Positions 6,581 to 13,897 of a DNA stretch of 13,897 nucleotides are shown piece after piece (position 1 is the stretch's first letter; each line of letters starts with the position of its first letter). A program made the translations under genes and the position numbers. Source of the stretch: Propionibacteriaceae bacterium (GTDB lineage Bacteria; Actinomycetota; Actinomycetes; Propionibacteriales; Propionibacteriaceae). The notes beneath the pieces were generated by a model. It made no database searches. It was not told the DNA's origin and saw only the letters and a list, made by a program, of their open reading frames with translations. The stretch covers positions 1 through 13,897 of the forward strand of contig JAUNUL010000039.1 in assembly GCA_030538175.1 (NCBI GenBank), given 5' to 3'.

Positions 6581-7918
6581 GTGTGGACGACGCGACTCCC
6601 CGAGGGGGGCTATCTGACGCGGATGGCGGACGGCACGGTGAAGCAGATCAACCCCTTCACCGGCTCGGACGTGTGGACGGTGCCGGGTCGTGGCAATCGA
6701 CCGCTCGGCATCACCGGCCGGGATCGCGAGGTGCTCGCACCCGGCGCGCACGCGCTGGAGTGCGCGTTCTGCTGCGAGCGCTATCTGGAGACTCCGCCCG
6801 AGAAGGCGCGGGTCGTGCACGACGACGAGGGCTGGCGTACGCTCCAGCGGCTGCCAGCCGAGGAACTGTTCACCACAGTCGCTGAGTTCCGCCGGATCCC
6901 GAACCTGTTCGAGATCTTGTCGTTCGACTATTGGCACAAGAACTATGGCTATGAGATCCCGGCGTTCATCTCCGAGCGCCAGTCGGCGTACCTGTCCACG
7001 GACGCCGGCGTCGAGCACGTCACCGCGGCGGTCAAACGACGACTGCTCGCAGGCGGAATGAGCGAAATCGAGTGGGAACGGATGTCGACCGCTGACAAGC
7101 TCGACCAGGCGACCGGGTTCTTCGGCGGCACCCACGATGTCATCGTCGCCAGGCGCCATTTCGTCGATGGAGCGAGCTATGACGACGAGCTCGCGTCCTC
7201 CGGCACGCTCACCCCGGCCGAGCACTATCGCTATATCGCTTTCACGGTCGAGTCGATGTTGGAGCTCTATCAGCTGAATCGGTACGCCCGGTATGTCGCG
7301 ACGTTCCAGAATTGGTTGAAGCCGGCCGGTGCGTCGTTCGATCACCTGCACAAGCAGCTGGTGGCGATCGACGAGCGCGGCGTGCAGATCGAGCTCGAGT
7401 TGTCCCGTCTGCGGGCGAACCCGAACCTGTTCAACGAGGCCGCAGTGAACTATGCGGCGTACCAGAACCTGATCGTCGCGGAGAACGATCACGCGGTCGC
7501 CTTCGCCGGGTTCGGGCACCGGTATCCGACGCTGGAGATCTATTCCAAATCGGCGGCGCCCGAGCCATGGCGGCACACCGCCGAGGAACTCGAGGCCATG
7601 TCGAACCTCATTCATGCCTGCCACGCGGCGACCGGTGCCGACGTGCCCTGCAACGAGGAATGGCACCACAAGCCGATGGACGTCGACATGCCGATGCCGT
7701 GGCGGGTCATGCTGAAGTGGCGGGTCTCCACGCTCGCCGGCTTCGAGGGTGGCACGAAGATCTATCTGAACACCATCGATCCCTGGATGCTGCGCGACAG
7801 AGTCGTGCCGAAGTTGTTCGAGCTGCGTACTGCCGGGTTGATCGCGGCGGACACCCGCATCGCCATGGAATGTGAGTGCCTGCCGAACTGCCTGAAATAC
7901 AACCCGTTCCTTCGTTGA
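6581..7918 (+). CDS. DUF4921 family protein, GalT-like HIT-superfamily enzyme
   Basis: A 445-residue protein that I recognise as a DUF4921 member, related to galactose-1-phosphate uridylyltransferase and other HIT-type nucleotidyltransferases. Its N-terminal ADGTVKQINPFTG and VPGRGNRP blocks are typical. ECAFCC at 60-65 resembles the cysteine pair that binds zinc in GalT, and FDHLHKQ at 253-259 resembles the His-x-His active site of the superfamily. The likely reaction is transfer of a nucleotidyl group to or from a sugar phosphate or phosphate, through a uridylyl- or adenylyl-histidine; the substrate is not known. I prefer GTG 6581, nine bases after GGGAGG (6566-6571). ATG 6572 abuts that site, and GTG 6512 or ATG 6518 would overlap treY. 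It is divergent from treY and 51 bp ahead of the membrane protein gene. Confidence 0.82.
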   Translation: MWTTRLPEGGYLTRMADGTVKQINPFTGSDVWTVPGRGNRPLGITGRDREVLAPGAHALECAFCCERYLETPPEKARVVHDDEGWRTLQRLPAEELFTTVAEFRRIPNLFEILSFDYWHKNYGYEIPAFISERQSAYLSTDAGVEHVTAAVKRRLLAGGMSEIEWERMSTADKLDQATGFFGGTHDVIVARRHFVDGASYDDELASSGTLTPAEHYRYIAFTVESMLELYQLNRYARYVATFQNWLKPAGASFDHLHKQLVAIDERGVQIELELSRLRANPNLFNEAAVNYAAYQNLIVAENDHAVAFAGFGHRYPTLEIYSKSAAPEPWRHTAEELEAMSNLIHACHAATGADVPCNEEWHHKPMDVDMPMPWRVMLKWRVSTLAGFEGGTKIYLNTIDPWMLRDRVVPKLFELRTAGLIAADTRIAMECECLPNCLKYNPFLR

Positions 7919-7969
7919 GTCACATTCCGGCCTTCTCGCGACATGTGGGGGGTGACGGAAGGACACATC

Positions 7970-8719
7970 ATGACTCAACTCGATCCCGACGACCTCGTCG
8001 CCGAACTTCGCGATGCCGATCCCGCACGCCATCTAGAGGCGGCGTCCGATGACTATCGGGCGCTGCTCCGAGCCTCGCTGCCAGCTCGCTCGAGCCGAGC
8101 CTCCTCGCGCCCACAGACCTCTCGCCGCACGACGCGCCTGCTGGTCGTCGGCGCAACCGTGCTCGCAGTGGCCATCCCGGGCGCGGCTGCGGCGTCGGTG
8201 TTCGCTGCCCGCACGGGTTGGTTTGGCAATGCCGAGCACACCGAGACCGACGCCACCGAGTTCTTGGACATGACCGCGCCGGATTATCCGGAAGCCGCGG
8301 CGCGGGAGTGGCCGGCGTACATCACGCTCCCTCCCGCCTATCACCGCAGCGAGTTTGCCCTCGCTGTCTCGCGACATCGTGCCGCGCAGGCCCGCGTGGG
8401 CGATGCGCGTGACCCCGCGGGCGGGAAGGGGGTGGTCGAGCAGGTCACCGTGGCGCGGTTCGGTTTCGACGAGTACGCCAGGTGTGCCTGGCGAGCCGAA
8501 TGGCTATCGGCGAACGAGTCTGGGGACGAGGTGCGTGAGCGCAGGGCCGCCGACGCCCTCACCACCGCGGCCAGTTGGCCCTCGACCGTCGCAGTCGATG
8601 GCGGTGGCATTGTCGCCGGGCACCAGGACCTCGCCGGCGCCGCCCGTTCCGGAGACAGGGCCGGCGTCGAGTCCCGGAACATCCAGTGCGGCGCCATGTT
8701 GGAGGTGGTCCGCCGATGA
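7970..8719 (+). CDS. Single-pass membrane protein, possible anti-sigma partner
   Basis: A 249-residue protein that I do not recognise by family. Residues 1-56 are hydrophilic and probably cytosolic (DPDDLVAELRDADPARHLE start), one hydrophobic helix spans about 57-80, and about 170 residues probably lie outside the cell, containing two cysteines (172 in ARCAWRAEW and 240 in NIQC) that could form a disulphide. Start ATG 7970 has GGAAGG at 7957-7962; the earlier ATG 7943 has no such site. Its last codons overlap the sigma factor start by ATGA, and the layout (short cytosolic part, one helix, extracytoplasmic domain) fits a membrane-bound sigma regulator. No zinc-binding HxxxCxxC motif of the ZAS anti-sigma class is present, so that role is inference from the neighbour. 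Confidence 0.75.
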   Translation: MTQLDPDDLVAELRDADPARHLEAASDDYRALLRASLPARSSRASSRPQTSRRTTRLLVVGATVLAVAIPGAAAASVFAARTGWFGNAEHTETDATEFLDMTAPDYPEAAAREWPAYITLPPAYHRSEFALAVSRHRAAQARVGDARDPAGGKGVVEQVTVARFGFDEYARCAWRAEWLSANESGDEVRERRAADALTTAASWPSTVAVDGGGIVAGHQDLAGAARSGDRAGVESRNIQCGAMLEVVRR

Positions 8720-9294
8720 CCTTCGCCACCGAGGACCGGGTTGACCCCTGCCATCGTCGACAGGTGCCCCGCTCCGTGGCTTGCGGTGGTGAGCTGATGA
8801 CGGAGCAGGAGTTCGAGGACGAGATCGTGCCGATGCTGGCGGGCCTTGTCCGCTATTTCGCGCGTCGGGTGACACCTTCCGATGCAGCGGCGGATTGTGC
8901 GTCCGAGACCACGCTGATCATGTGGCGCGAACGCCATCGCCTGCCGGTGGACCCGGACGACCGGCGGGCTTGGGCGTACACGATCGCCCGCAACGTCCTG
9001 CAGAATCACGCGCGCAAGCGGGTCCGCCGCCGTGCCCTCGATCGCGGTCTGCGCCATTCCCTCACCGCAGTCTCCGATCCGGCGACGTCGGCGGGGGAGC
9101 GCGTGCTCCATGCCCTCGAAGGGCTGCCCGAAGCCGATCGCGAACTCATCCGCTTGGTGATCTGGGACGGATTCGGCGTTGCCGAGGCAGGTCAGGTCCT
9201 CGGGCTGCGCCCGGATGCGGCCCGGAAGCGATACCAACGGGCGAAGGAGCGCCTGCGCGTCGAGTATGCCGGCCTCGTCCGCCGCGGCGAGTGA
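8716..9294 (+). CDS. ECF-type RNA polymerase sigma factor
   Basis: A 192-residue sigma-70 family protein of extracytoplasmic-function type, with region 2 at about 35-106 (including the RRAWAYTIARNVLQNHARKR promoter-melting and -10 recognition segment) and region 4 at about 130-186 (LEGLPEADRELIRL then a helix-turn-helix in FGVAEAGQVLGLRPDAARKRYQRAKERL). No sigma-1 or sigma-3 region and no SnoaL-like tail. I chose ATG 8716: it overlaps the preceding stop as ATGA and has GGAGGTGG at 8703-8710 about five bases ahead. ATG 8797 (165 residues) begins close to region 2 but has a poorer site. Longer frames reaching back to 8575 overlap the membrane gene and are spurious. The target promoters are unknown; the coupled membrane protein probably controls it. 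It ends 24 bp from the convergent galE stop. Confidence 0.9.
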   Translation: MTFATEDRVDPCHRRQVPRSVACGGELMTEQEFEDEIVPMLAGLVRYFARRVTPSDAAADCASETTLIMWRERHRLPVDPDDRRAWAYTIARNVLQNHARKRVRRRALDRGLRHSLTAVSDPATSAGERVLHALEGLPEADRELIRLVIWDGFGVAEAGQVLGLRPDAARKRYQRAKERLRVEYAGLVRRGE

Positions 9295-9318
9295 CTCAGC
9301 GCCCTATGGCTCGCTCGA

Positions 9319-10326
9319 TCAGTAGCCCAGGCGCTCCGGACGGATCTCCTGCCAGGCCAGCGCGTCCCGAATGCCGTCGGCCAGCGTGTGCTGGGCGCGC
9401 CACCCGAGCAGCCGTTCGGCGTTGTCGGCCGAGGCATAGACGCCGGCGACGTCCCCGGGCCGTGGCGGGCCTTCCTGCACGTTCACGCTGCGCCCGGTGG
9501 TCTCTTCGTACGCCCGAACCAGATCACGGACAGTGGAAGGCTTGCCGGTGCCGATGTTGATCGGCACGTAGGGCTCGTCGGCGCAGACGGCATCGATGTT
9601 TTCCAGCGCGGCGACGTGGGCCAGGGCGAGGTCCCACACGTGGATGTAGTCCCGAAGCCCGGAGCCGTCCGGGGTGGGCCAGTCGCAGCCGGTGATCGTG
9701 AAGATCTCGTCATTGAGGTCGGCGTTCATGATCCGGCCGAGCACGTGGGTCTGGTCGGCGACCTGCTGGCCGGTGCGCAGCGTCGGGTCGGCGCCGAGGG
9801 GGTTGAAATAGCGCAGGGCGAGCACCGAGAGCGCGCCGGTTGCGGCGACATCCGCGAGCACCCACTCCATCATCGCCTTGGTTTTGGCGTACGGGCTCTG
9901 CGGGCCCACCGCAGACGCCTCGGTGACCAGGAACTGCTCCGCGCTCGTGCCCTCGGTCGCGACCGGGGCATAGATAGAGGCTGACGACGAGAAGACGACC
10001 CGGCGGACGTTGTTGCGGATCAGCGCGTCGGCGAGCTCGATGCTTTTGGCGACGTTGTTCCGGTAATACTTCAGCGGGTCGGCCACCGACTCGGGCACGA
10101 TGATCGACGCCGCACAGTGCACGACCGCGTCGATGCCGTCGGAGAGGACCTTGTCGAGCAGGACCGGGTCGCCGACGTCGCCTTCGATGAACTCGCGGCC
10201 CTCGGCGTACTCACGGCGCCCGGTCGACAGGTCATCCAGCACCACGACCTCGTGGCCGGCGTCCAGGCATGCCGAGCCGATGGTTGCGCCGATATAGCCG
10301 GCTCCTCCGGTGATGAGCACCTTCAT
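9319..10326 (-). CDS. galE: UDP-glucose 4-epimerase
   Basis: A 335-residue extended short-chain dehydrogenase that interconverts UDP-glucose and UDP-galactose (Leloir pathway and cell-surface glycan precursors). The NAD-binding GGAGYIG is at 7-13, the acidic residues after beta-2 at 31-32 (LDDLSTG), the serine of the catalytic set in SSSASIY at 113-119, and the YxxxK pair at Tyr146/Lys150. The LRYFNPLGAD block and the late INIGTG, RPGDVAGVYA and LGW blocks are typical GalE. Start ATG 10326 has GAGGAG seven bases upstream; the longer frame to 10416 runs into the intergenic region without a site. No galT or galK is adjacent; the only related gene is the DUF4921 enzyme. A related UDP-sugar epimerase with another substrate cannot be excluded. 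Confidence 0.93.
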   Translation of the reverse strand: MKVLITGGAGYIGATIGSACLDAGHEVVVLDDLSTGRREYAEGREFIEGDVGDPVLLDKVLSDGIDAVVHCAASIIVPESVADPLKYYRNNVAKSIELADALIRNNVRRVVFSSSASIYAPVATEGTSAEQFLVTEASAVGPQSPYAKTKAMMEWVLADVAATGALSVLALRYFNPLGADPTLRTGQQVADQTHVLGRIMNADLNDEIFTITGCDWPTPDGSGLRDYIHVWDLALAHVAALENIDAVCADEPYVPINIGTGKPSTVRDLVRAYEETTGRSVNVQEGPPRPGDVAGVYASADNAERLLGWRAQHTLADGIRDALAWQEIRPERLGY

Positions 10327-10417
10327 CCGAATTCTCCTCAAGCAGACCGTGACGTTGGGATAGATCTTCCCAGGTACGCCGTTTTGAGCGCGACCCGCCC
10401 GACCGCGTGGGGCCAAT

Positions 10418-10447
10418 TTGGCAGGGCGTGGCCGTTGTGTCTAAGAT
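10418..10447 (+). promoter_or_regulatory. Promoter of the S10 ribosomal operon
   Basis: TTGGCA (10418-10423) and TAAGAT (10442-10447) are separated by 18 bp, a good match to the housekeeping sigma-70 consensus. It is the best promoter in the window and lies upstream of rpsJ where a strong constitutive promoter is expected. Transcription should begin near 10454, giving a leader of about 245 nt. Confidence 0.75.
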
Positions 10448-10453
10448 TGACGG

Positions 10454-10698
10454 GTTGCCTCGACGGGGTCGCTGGGGCGTGCTGTGGGTGAGATCGGCAG
10501 AGCCGGTTCGTTCCCTGGTCGCCGAACCTGAGACCTCGCCACGCCAGGCGTGCAGCGCCGGGCACTCCACCTGCAGGGAATTCTCTGCAGGGGTGCGCTC
10601 ATAATGCGCGACACGCCCGACCGCGTGGGTCGGAGGTCCGGCACGGTCGGGACTCATCGGGGCAGCGCGGACCAACAGGGACGAGAGAAGGACGAACT
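10454..10698 (+). promoter_or_regulatory. Structured 5' leader of the S10 operon
   Basis: A non-coding stretch of about 245 nt between the promoter and rpsJ. Perfect inverted repeats include GGTTCG/CGAACC (10505-10510, 10523-10528), CACGC/GCGTG (10540-10544, 10548-10552), CCTGCAG/CTGCAGG (10570-10576, 10585-10591) and CCGACC (10617-10622), which can pair with GGTCGG at either 10628-10633 or 10645-10650. The last choice gives two mutually exclusive hairpins shortly before the rpsJ ribosome site. S10 operons in enterobacteria are autoregulated by L4 through such a leader; I know of no established counterpart in actinobacteria, so control here is inference. GC-rich DNA makes some hairpins by chance. 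Confidence 0.45.
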
Positions 10699-11007
10699 GT
10701 GGCGGGACAAAAGATCCGCATCAGGCTCAAGGCCTATGACCATGAGGTCATCGACTCCTCCGCGCGCAAGATCGTTGACACGGTCACGCGGACGGGTGCG
10801 AAGGTCGCCGGCCCGGTGCCTCTGCCGACTGAAAAGAACGTGTTCTGCGTGATCCGTTCACCCCATAAGTACAAGGACAGCCGCGAGCACTTCGAGATGC
10901 GCACGCACAAGCGGCTGATTGACATCATCGATCCCACCCCGAAGACGGTCGACTCGCTCATGCGTCTCGACCTGCCGGCGGGCGTGGACATCGAAATCAA
11001 GCTGTGA
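10699..11007 (+). CDS. rpsJ: 30S ribosomal protein S10
   Basis: A 102-residue S10 (uS10), the full family length. It belongs to the head of the small subunit and, as NusE, also joins transcription antitermination complexes with NusB. The N-terminal [27 protein letters not shown], the central [19 protein letters not shown] and the [11 protein letters not shown] block are characteristic. It starts at GTG 10699, with GAGAAGGA at 10684-10691 as ribosome site. It is the first gene of the operon; tuf does not lie upstream, so the str operon is elsewhere. Confidence 0.98.
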   Translation: MAGQKIRIRLKAYDHEVIDSSARKIVDTVTRTGAKVAGPVPLPTEKNVFCVIRSPHKYKDSREHFEMRTHKRLIDIIDPTPKTVDSLMRLDLPAGVDIEIKL

Positions 11008-11021
11008 GGGAGGTGGCACAG

Positions 11022-11699
11022 ATGAGCTCCACGAAGACCAATTCCAACGAGCGGACCGTCAAGGGCATTCTGGGCACCAAGCTCGGCATGACCCAGGTGT
11101 GGGACGAGAACAACCGCATCATCCCCGTGACTGTGATCCAGGCTGGCCCGTGCGTTGTCACGCAGGTCCGGACCCCGGACACCGATGGCTACAACGCCGT
11201 CCAGCTCGGCTTCGGTGCGATCAAGGCCAAGAAGGTCACCAAGCCGGCCGCCGGCCACTTCGACAAGGCTGGGGTCACCCCCCGCAAGCACCTCGTCGAG
11301 CTGCGCACCGCGGACGCTTCGGAGTACACGCTCGGCCAGGAACTCGGCGCGGACGTGTTCGAGGCCGGTCAGATCGTTGACGTGACCGGCGTCAGCCGCG
11401 GCAAGGGCACCGCCGGTGTCATGAAGCGGCACGGCTTTGCCGGCCTGCGCGCCTCCCATGGTGTGCACCGCAAGCACCGTGCCCCCGGCTCGATCGGTGG
11501 CTGCGCCACCCCGGGTCGTGTGTTCAAGGGCTTGGCGATGGCTGGTCGCATGGGCGTGGAGCGGGTCACGGTGCAGAACCTGACCGTGCACGCCGTCGAC
11601 GCCGAGCGGGGCCTGATCCTGGTCAAGGGCGCGATCCCCGGTGCGAAGCACGGGCTCGTGGTCGTGCGGACCGCCGCCAAGAAGGGTGAGAAGGCATGA
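11022..11699 (+). CDS. rplC: 50S ribosomal protein L3
   Basis: A 225-residue L3 (uL3), a primary assembly protein of the large subunit near the peptidyl transferase centre. Diagnostic blocks are [13 protein letters not shown] at 15-27 and the long loop with [32 protein letters not shown] and MAGRMG between about 132 and 177. The glutamine that PrmB methylates in E. coli (GSIGQ) is a glycine here (residue 160), the usual actinobacterial state as I know it. I chose ATG 11022 because GGGAGGTGG at 11008-11016 precedes it closely; a GTG at 11004 overlapping the rpsJ stop would add six residues and lacks a good site. Confidence 0.97.
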   Translation: MSSTKTNSNERTVKGILGTKLGMTQVWDENNRIIPVTVIQAGPCVVTQVRTPDTDGYNAVQLGFGAIKAKKVTKPAAGHFDKAGVTPRKHLVELRTADASEYTLGQELGADVFEAGQIVDVTGVSRGKGTAGVMKRHGFAGLRASHGVHRKHRAPGSIGGCATPGRVFKGLAMAGRMGVERVTVQNLTVHAVDAERGLILVKGAIPGAKHGLVVVRTAAKKGEKA

Positions 11700-12406
11700 G
11701 CGAAGCAACCAGCGTCGACACCGTCGATGCACCCCAGAGCCTGACCGTCGACGTCGTCGACGCCAAGGGCAAGAAGACCGGCACCGTTGAGCTGCCGGGT
11801 GAGCTGTTCGGTGTCGAGCCGAACATCCCGCTCATGCACCAGGTTGTCGTGGCCCAGCTGGCCGCGGCCCGTCAGGGCACCCACGCCACCAAGACCCGCG
11901 GCGACGTCCGCGGTGGTGGCGCGAAGCCGTGGCGACAGAAGGGCACCGGTCGTGCCCGTCAGGGTTCGCGTCGTGCGCCCCAGTGGACCGGTGGCGGTGT
12001 CGTCCACGGCCCGCAGCCGCGTGACTATGCCCAGCGCACCCCCAAGAAGATGATCGCCGCCGCTCTGCGTGGCGCTCTCTCCGATCGCGCTGCCGACGGC
12101 CGCATCCGCGTGCTGTCCGGCCTGGTCGAGGGCGACGTGCCCTCCACCAAGCAGGCGCTCGCCGCTGTTGCCAACGTGACCGAGTCCGCCAAGGTCCTGG
12201 TTGCGCTGCACCGCGATGAGGATCTGGGTTGGCTGAGCCTGCGCAATGCGCTCAACGTGCACGTGCTGAACGTGGACCAGCTCAACGTCTATGACGTGTT
12301 GGTCGCCGATGAGGTCGTGTTCACCACCGCTGCGCTCGACGCTTTCGTGTCCAAGGGCAAGTCTGCCGCCGAGGCGAATTCGACTGCTGAGGAGGAGTCC
12401 AAGTGA
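11696..12406 (+). CDS. rplD: 50S ribosomal protein L4
   Basis: A 236-residue L4 (uL4), whose long loop lines the peptide exit tunnel. The loop is clear at about 60-110 ([20 protein letters not shown], then [21 protein letters not shown] and VHGPQPRDY). The C-terminal [20 protein letters not shown] segment is typical. An Ala/Ser/Glu-rich tail after about 218 extends past the E. coli protein, as is common in actinobacteria. ATG 11696 overlaps the rplC stop as ATGA, so translation is coupled. In E. coli L4 represses its own operon; no evidence here decides whether that holds. Confidence 0.97.
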   Translation: MSEATSVDTVDAPQSLTVDVVDAKGKKTGTVELPGELFGVEPNIPLMHQVVVAQLAAARQGTHATKTRGDVRGGGAKPWRQKGTGRARQGSRRAPQWTGGGVVHGPQPRDYAQRTPKKMIAAALRGALSDRAADGRIRVLSGLVEGDVPSTKQALAAVANVTESAKVLVALHRDEDLGWLSLRNALNVHVLNVDQLNVYDVLVADEVVFTTAALDAFVSKGKSAAEANSTAEEESK

Positions 12407-12714
12407 GCGACGCCCTGAAGATCCGCGACCACCGCGACATCCTGCTCGCGCCGGTCGTGTCGGAAAAGTCCTATGGCCTGCTGGATCAGAACAAGTACAC
12501 GTTCCTGGTCGCCAAGGACGCGAACAAGACCGAGATCAAGATCGCCGTTGAGAAGGTCTTCGATGTCAAGGTCATCAACGTCAACACCGTGAACCGGGTC
12601 GGCAAGACCCGTCGCACCCGCGTTGGCCTGGGCAAGCGCCCGGACACCAAGCGCGCGATTGTCACGGTTGCCGACGGGCAGCGCATCGACATCTTCGGCC
12701 AGACGGGCGCCTGA
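12403..12714 (+). CDS. rplW: 50S ribosomal protein L23
   Basis: A 103-residue L23 (uL23), placed at the exit of the peptide tunnel where trigger factor and SRP dock. The pattern [39 protein letters not shown] and [12 protein letters not shown] is diagnostic. It starts at GTG 12403, overlapping the rplD stop as GTGA, with GAGGAG a few bases upstream within the end of rplD. Confidence 0.97.
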   Translation: MSDALKIRDHRDILLAPVVSEKSYGLLDQNKYTFLVAKDANKTEIKIAVEKVFDVKVINVNTVNRVGKTRRTRVGLGKRPDTKRAIVTVADGQRIDIFGQTGA

Positions 12715-12750
12715 GGCGCTGGCTGACCTTCGACACAGGAAGAGAACCCA

Positions 12751-13587
12751 ATGGGAGTCCGAAAGTACAAGCCGACAACCCCGGGCCGTCGTGGCTCGTC
12801 GGTTGCCGACTTCGTCGAGCTGACCCGCTCGACCCCTGAGAAGTCGCTGCTGGTCCCGAAGACCAAGACCGGTGGCCGAAACAACGCGGGCCGCATCACC
12901 ACCCGTCACATCGGTGGTGGCCACAAGCAGGCCTATCGTCTGATCGATTTCAAGCGCTATGACAAGGACGGCGTGCCGGCCAAGGTCGCTCATATTGAGT
13001 ACGACCCGAACCGCACCGCTCGCATCGCGCTGCTGCACTACGCCGATGGCGAGAAGCGCTACATCATCGCGCCGCAGAACCTGAAGCAGGGCATGCAGGT
13101 CGAGTCCGGTGAGGGTGCTGACATCAAGCCGGGCAACAACCTGGCTCTGCGCAACATCCCGGTTGGCACCACCGTGCATGCGGTGGAGCTCCGTCCGGGC
13201 GGCGGCGCCAAGCTCGCTCGCTCGGCTGGCTCGTCGATCCAGCTCGTCGCCCGTGAGGGCAAGATGGCCACCCTGCGCATGCCCTCGGGCGAAATGCGCA
13301 TGGTCGACGTTCGCTGCCGCGCCACCATCGGCGAGGTCGGCAACTCCGAGCAGGCCAACATCAACTGGGGCAAGGCAGGCCGCAGCCGCTGGAAGGGCAA
13401 GCGCCCGACCGTCCGCGGTGTCGTCATGAACCCGGTCGACCACCCGCACGGTGGTGGCGAGGGCAAGACCTCCGGTGGCCGTCACCCGGTCTCCCCGTGG
13501 GGCCAGGTCGAGGGCCGTACCCGCCGTCCGAACAAGCCGAGCGACAAGCTGATCGTGCGCCGTCGCCGTACCGGCAAGAAGCGCTGA
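12751..13587 (+). CDS. rplB: 50S ribosomal protein L2
   Basis: A 278-residue L2 (uL2), needed for subunit association and peptidyl transferase activity. The N-terminal [31 protein letters not shown] at 51-67, and the C-terminal [20 protein letters not shown] at 227-246 with its conserved histidine are all present, followed by the basic RRRRTGKKR end. ATG 12751 follows a 36-bp gap after rplW, the largest in the operon seen here, with AGGAAGAG as ribosome site. Confidence 0.98.
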   Translation: MGVRKYKPTTPGRRGSSVADFVELTRSTPEKSLLVPKTKTGGRNNAGRITTRHIGGGHKQAYRLIDFKRYDKDGVPAKVAHIEYDPNRTARIALLHYADGEKRYIIAPQNLKQGMQVESGEGADIKPGNNLALRNIPVGTTVHAVELRPGGGAKLARSAGSSIQLVAREGKMATLRMPSGEMRMVDVRCRATIGEVGNSEQANINWGKAGRSRWKGKRPTVRGVVMNPVDHPHGGGEGKTSGGRHPVSPWGQVEGRTRRPNKPSDKLIVRRRRTGKKR

Positions 13588-13608
13588 GTCTAGGGAGACG
13601 CGAACGAG

Positions 13609-13890
13609 ATGCCTCGCAGCCTGAAGAAGGGTCCCTTCATCGACGACCACCTGCAGAAGAAGGTGGACGTCCAGAACGAGAAGGGCACCAAGAACGTCAT
13701 CAAGACGTGGTCGCGCCGGTCGGTCATCACGCCCGACTTCCTCGGCCACACCTTCGCGGTCCACGACGGCCGCAAGCACGTCCCGGTGTTCGTCACCGAG
13801 TCGATGGTCGGCCACAAGTTGGGCGAGTTCACTCCCACGCGCACCTTCAAGGGTCACGTGAAGGACGACAAGAAGGCCCGTCGCCGCTGA
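13609..13890 (+). CDS. rpsS: 30S ribosomal protein S19
   Basis: A complete 93-residue S19 (uS19) from the head of the small subunit, near the A-site finger. [19 protein letters not shown] at the start, [22 protein letters not shown] in the middle and [14 protein letters not shown] near the end are diagnostic. ATG 13609 lies 21 bp after rplB with AGGGAGA upstream. The operon presumably continues with rplV beyond the window; only seven bases follow the stop. Confidence 0.98.
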   Translation: MPRSLKKGPFIDDHLQKKVDVQNEKGTKNVIKTWSRRSVITPDFLGHTFAVHDGRKHVPVFVTESMVGHKLGEFTPTRTFKGHVKDDKKARRR

Positions 13891-13897
13891 GGCGCGA

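Noticed and set aside
4252..6885. Long plus-strand frames of 421 and 444 codons opposite treY
   Set aside because: They lie antisense to an intact, well-conserved gene, have low-complexity Arg/Gly/Pro-rich translations and show no family motif. They come from third-position GC bias.
7943..7968. ATGTG/CACAT inverted repeat around the membrane gene ribosome site
   Set aside because: Arms are only 5 bp with a 16-bp loop, which is too weak to call a regulatory hairpin.
6368..8032. A 554-codon minus-strand frame opposite the DUF4921 gene
   Set aside because: It is antisense to a recognised gene and also overlaps the start of treY in another frame. Its translation resembles no family.
8575..8715. 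Extended N-terminus for the sigma factor
   Set aside because: The extra 47 residues are Arg-rich, overlap the membrane protein gene in another frame and have no ribosome site; ATG 8716 has a strong one.
10550..10852. A 100-codon plus-strand frame running from the S10 leader into rpsJ
   Set aside because: It overlaps rpsJ out of frame, and its 3' half is Arg/Ser-rich shadow sequence, so it is not a leader peptide.
12289..13857. A 522-codon minus-strand frame opposite rplD to rpsS
   Set aside because: It is the mirror of highly conserved ribosomal protein genes; codon bias in those genes leaves the opposite strand open.

Overview
This is a stretch of high-G+C actinobacterial chromosome. Family-level assignment is inference: the S10 ribosomal gene order, the GTG starts, a DUF4921-type enzyme, TreY, a class I PPK2 and frequent GCGTAC strings all suit the Propionibacteriaceae, but nothing in the window names a genus. 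Most of it is ordinary core and accessory metabolism. I see no mobile element, CRISPR array, tRNA or rRNA.

Layout. 38-1099 (+) encodes a luciferase-like flavin-dependent oxidoreductase. 1100-1594 has no intact gene: it holds what looks like the broken 5' end of a catalase gene (katE type), then a cluster of TGACAG motifs leading into the next gene. 1595-2977 (+) encodes a soluble protein with an Aer-like PAS domain and a helical C-terminal part I cannot name. 2978-3269 is non-coding and holds a tandem 128-bp repeat (two copies, about 95% identical, plus a stub) ending in a strong hairpin that separates two convergent genes. 3270-6525 (-) is a likely two-gene unit, treY (maltooligosyl trehalose synthase) followed by ppk2 (polyphosphate kinase 2), with no treZ or treX beside it.

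Divergent from treY, 6581-7918 (+) encodes a DUF4921 enzyme related to galactose-1-phosphate uridylyltransferase. It is followed by a single-pass membrane protein (7970-8719) whose stop overlaps the start of an ECF sigma factor (8716-9294); these two probably form a sigma/anti-sigma-type pair in an unusual order. galE (9319-10326, -) faces the sigma gene and diverges from the ribosomal operon.

10327-10698 holds a clear sigma-70-type promoter and a structured leader of about 245 nt for the S10 operon, which then runs rpsJ-rplC-rplD-rplW-rplB-rpsS to the end of the window and surely continues beyond it. Overlapping ATGA and GTGA junctions couple rplC-rplD and rplD-rplW.

How the genes fit together: treY, galE and the DUF4921 enzyme all touch storage-sugar or sugar-nucleotide metabolism, and ppk2 links phosphate and nucleotide energy reserves to trehalose formation, a stress theme shared with the ECF module and the lost catalase. 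That link is inference from position. The least explained items are the PAS protein with its motif cluster, the katE remnant, the 128-bp repeat, the S10 leader, and a strong dependence of the tyrosine codon on the base before it, found by hand count across the window.
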